Below, in pieces: positions 21,801-24,800 of a DNA stretch of 26,065 nt. The position numbers and the translations under genes were made by a program. The DNA is from Branchiostoma floridae. Lineage: Eukaryota; Chordata; Leptocardii; Amphioxiformes; Branchiostomatidae. The stretch lies in the NCBI RefSeq assembly GCF_000003815.2, contig NW_023365705.1, positions 96,195-122,259 on the forward strand, written 5' to 3'. The number at the start of each line of letters is the position of its first letter. The stretch's first letter is position 1. The notes under the pieces are model-generated. The model was not told the origin of the DNA, searched no databases, and saw nothing but the letters and a program-made list of their open reading frames with translations.

Positions 21801-24800
21801 GGCAGAAACAATTCTATACAAGTACATCTATCGAGAAGAAAAAGAAACAGTTGAACTTGTAAGGATTGTATGCAAATGTTCATGCAATATACTTGACTCA
21901 TAAAATTAAAAAAAACGTTTATAGTGAATATATTTACAAAGCTACACAAAGAAGTATAATAAGTTCTGTGACGTTTTATTTCCTGTCTCCCCAGGTGGTA
22001 GCCCAGGCCGGCCAGGTGTGGTTCCCTGATATGAAGTTTAATCAGTGAGATGTTATATTTTATAACATTAGATGTTCTATCCTGTTCCCAGGTGGTAGCC
22101 CAGGCCGGGCAGGTGTGGTTCCCTGACTCCGCCTTCAAGACGGCTCAGGCCATCAGGGACTTCAACAGGGAAGAACTGCCGCTGCTGATCTTCGCTAACT
22201 GGAGGGGGTTCTCAGGGGGCATGAAAGGTGTGTAGGGGGGTCTCAGGGGGCATGAAAGGTGTGTAGGGGGGTCTCAGGGGGCATGAAATGTACAGGGGGG
22301 TCTCAGGGGGCATGAAAGGTGAGGAAAAGTCAAACTTGTTCTTTTGTGTTGAATGACAGTTAAAAACTTCAATATAAAAAACTTGTTCCCCTTTGTTGCA
22401 AACAGACAAAGATGAATAAGAAGACACTGATTACAATGAAAGATAATTAAAGCACTGGTTATGTATTGCGGAGTTAAATGGCATAGGACACTGACATGTA
22501 ACATCAATAACAAAGTTGAAATGTACAACTGAAAACTTAGTGTCCATACACACAAATTTACCGTCTAGTACTCAGAACTAGTCTTCAACTTGTTATAGTT
22601 GGGTGGAACAAAACATACATGTACCTTATGACTTCTTGAAAAAGACGAAATTAGTCAAAACTGGTTGAATATAGGAGTCTCAGTCGTCATTGTTTGTTAA
22701 ACTTTAAGTTAAGACTAAGTATTTTTAAACAAATGACCCAGAATTTCCCTGCTCCTGTTACAGACATGTACGACCAGGTTCTGAAGTTCGGCGCGAGCAT
22801 CGTGGACGGTCTGCGTGAGTACCGCCAGCCGGTGCTGGTGTACATTCCGCCCCACGGGGAGCTGAGGGGCGGGGCCTGGGCTGTGGTCGACCCAACCATC
22901 AACCCAGAACACATCGAGATGTACGCAGACAAGGACAGCAGGTACGTGGGTTTTACATGGGTTATTCCCGCCCCACGGGGAGCTGAGGGGCGGGGCCTGG
23001 GCCGTGGTCGACCCAACCATCAACCCAGAACACATCGAGATGTACGCAGACAAGGACAGCAGGTACGTGGGTTTTACATGGGTTATAACCTGGGTTATTC
23101 TCGCCCCACGGGGAGCTGAGGGGCGGGGCCTGGGCCATGGCCGACCCCACCATCAACCCGGAACACATCGAGATGTACGCAGACAAGGACAGCAGGTACG
23201 TGGGTTTTACATGGGTTATTCCCGCCCCACGGGGAGCTGAGGGGCGGGGCCTGGGCCGTGGTCGACCCAACCATCAACCCAGAACACATCGAGATGTACG
23301 CAGACAAGGACAGCAGGTATGTGGGTTTTACATGGGGATTGTCTTATTGAGCAATTACCAGGCATGCTACCCAACCCACCCAGCTATAGTGGAGACATGC
23401 TGAAGCCTGATTTTACATCAAAAGGCCTCTTATAATCCCTGACCCAGGCTTAAGCTCTCTTGCAGTGCTCCTTCTGGTTTAATGAATGATTAATAAGCCT
23501 GACCCCTCCCCTCCCCTTCCCTCTACAGAGGAGGAGTCCTGGAGCCTGAGGGGACGGTAGAGATCATGTTAAAAATTAAAGCACTGGCCCAGGCTAGCTG
23601 TGTCCCCGTGAGTGCTTGTTCTGGTTTATGATTACTGAATGATGACTAAGCCGTGACCCTTCACCCCTACAGAGGAGGAGTCCTGGAGCCAGAGGGGACC
23701 GTGGAGATCAAGTTCCGCAGGAAGGACCTGGTGAAGACCATGAGGAGGATCGACTCCAAGTACCAGCACCTCATCAACAAGTTATGTGAGTATCAATGCA
23801 TAGTATCTAAATGTTCGTTGTGCCATGAAGTATGGCATGCATCAACAAGCTGTGTATCACTGAGTAACATTAACCTGTACTAGTATGTAGGCATCAACAA
23901 GCTGTGTATCACTGAGTAACATTAACCTGTACTAGTATGTAGGTACTCTTCTGTAGGATTGATAACTCCAACTTACTGAAGCTTTTGTACAGTGATTGCC
24001 ATGCTGTTTTTATGCAAATTAGCCATACACCCATTGTAAAACTAAACAAACAAACCCTTCCTGCTGTAACTGCCTGTAAGCTTTTGAGCTTCTTCATGAA
24101 TAAACAAATTATACAGTTGTATAATATTATTCACACAGTTGTGAAAGTCTGCCCATTTCAGAAAAAGTTGTGACAGTTTCCATTTTTGTTCCTTAGCGGA
24201 CCCGAGCATCTCCTCGGCGGACCGTAAGAGCCTGGAGCTGCGTCTGAAGGAGCGGGAGGACCAGCTGACCCCCATGTACCACCAGGTCGCCGTGCTGTTC
24301 GCTGATCTGCACGACCGCGCAGGCAGGATGCAGGAGAAGGGCGTCATACTGGTACGGTCATGTTGTTAGCATCCACTCCTGAGGAGTTGCCAAAAACTGT
24401 TAGGGACAAATATGGCGTCATACTGGTACGGTCATGTTGTTAGCATCCACTCCTGAGGAGTTGCCAAAAACTGTTAGGGACAAATATGGTGTCATACTGG
24501 TACGGTTATGCTGTTAGCATCCACTCCTGAGCAGTTGCCAAAAACTGTTAGGGACAAATATGGTGTCATACTGGTACGGTCATGTTGTTAGCATCCACTC
24601 CTGAGGAGTTGCCAAAAACTGTTAGGGACAAATATGGTGTCATACTGGTACGGTCATGTTGTTAGCATCCACTCCTGAGGAGTTGCCAAAAACTGTTAGG
24701 CAGGATGCAAGAGAATGGAGTCATACTGGTACAGGCATGTTGTTACTGTTAGCATCCACCCCTGAGCAGTTGCCAAAAACTGTTAGGTACATTTAGGTGG

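Noticed and set aside
22687-23307. Several long minus-strand frames with repeated [15 protein letters not shown]-like peptides
   Set aside because: Antisense shadows of the GC-rich CT exon and its three tandem copies.
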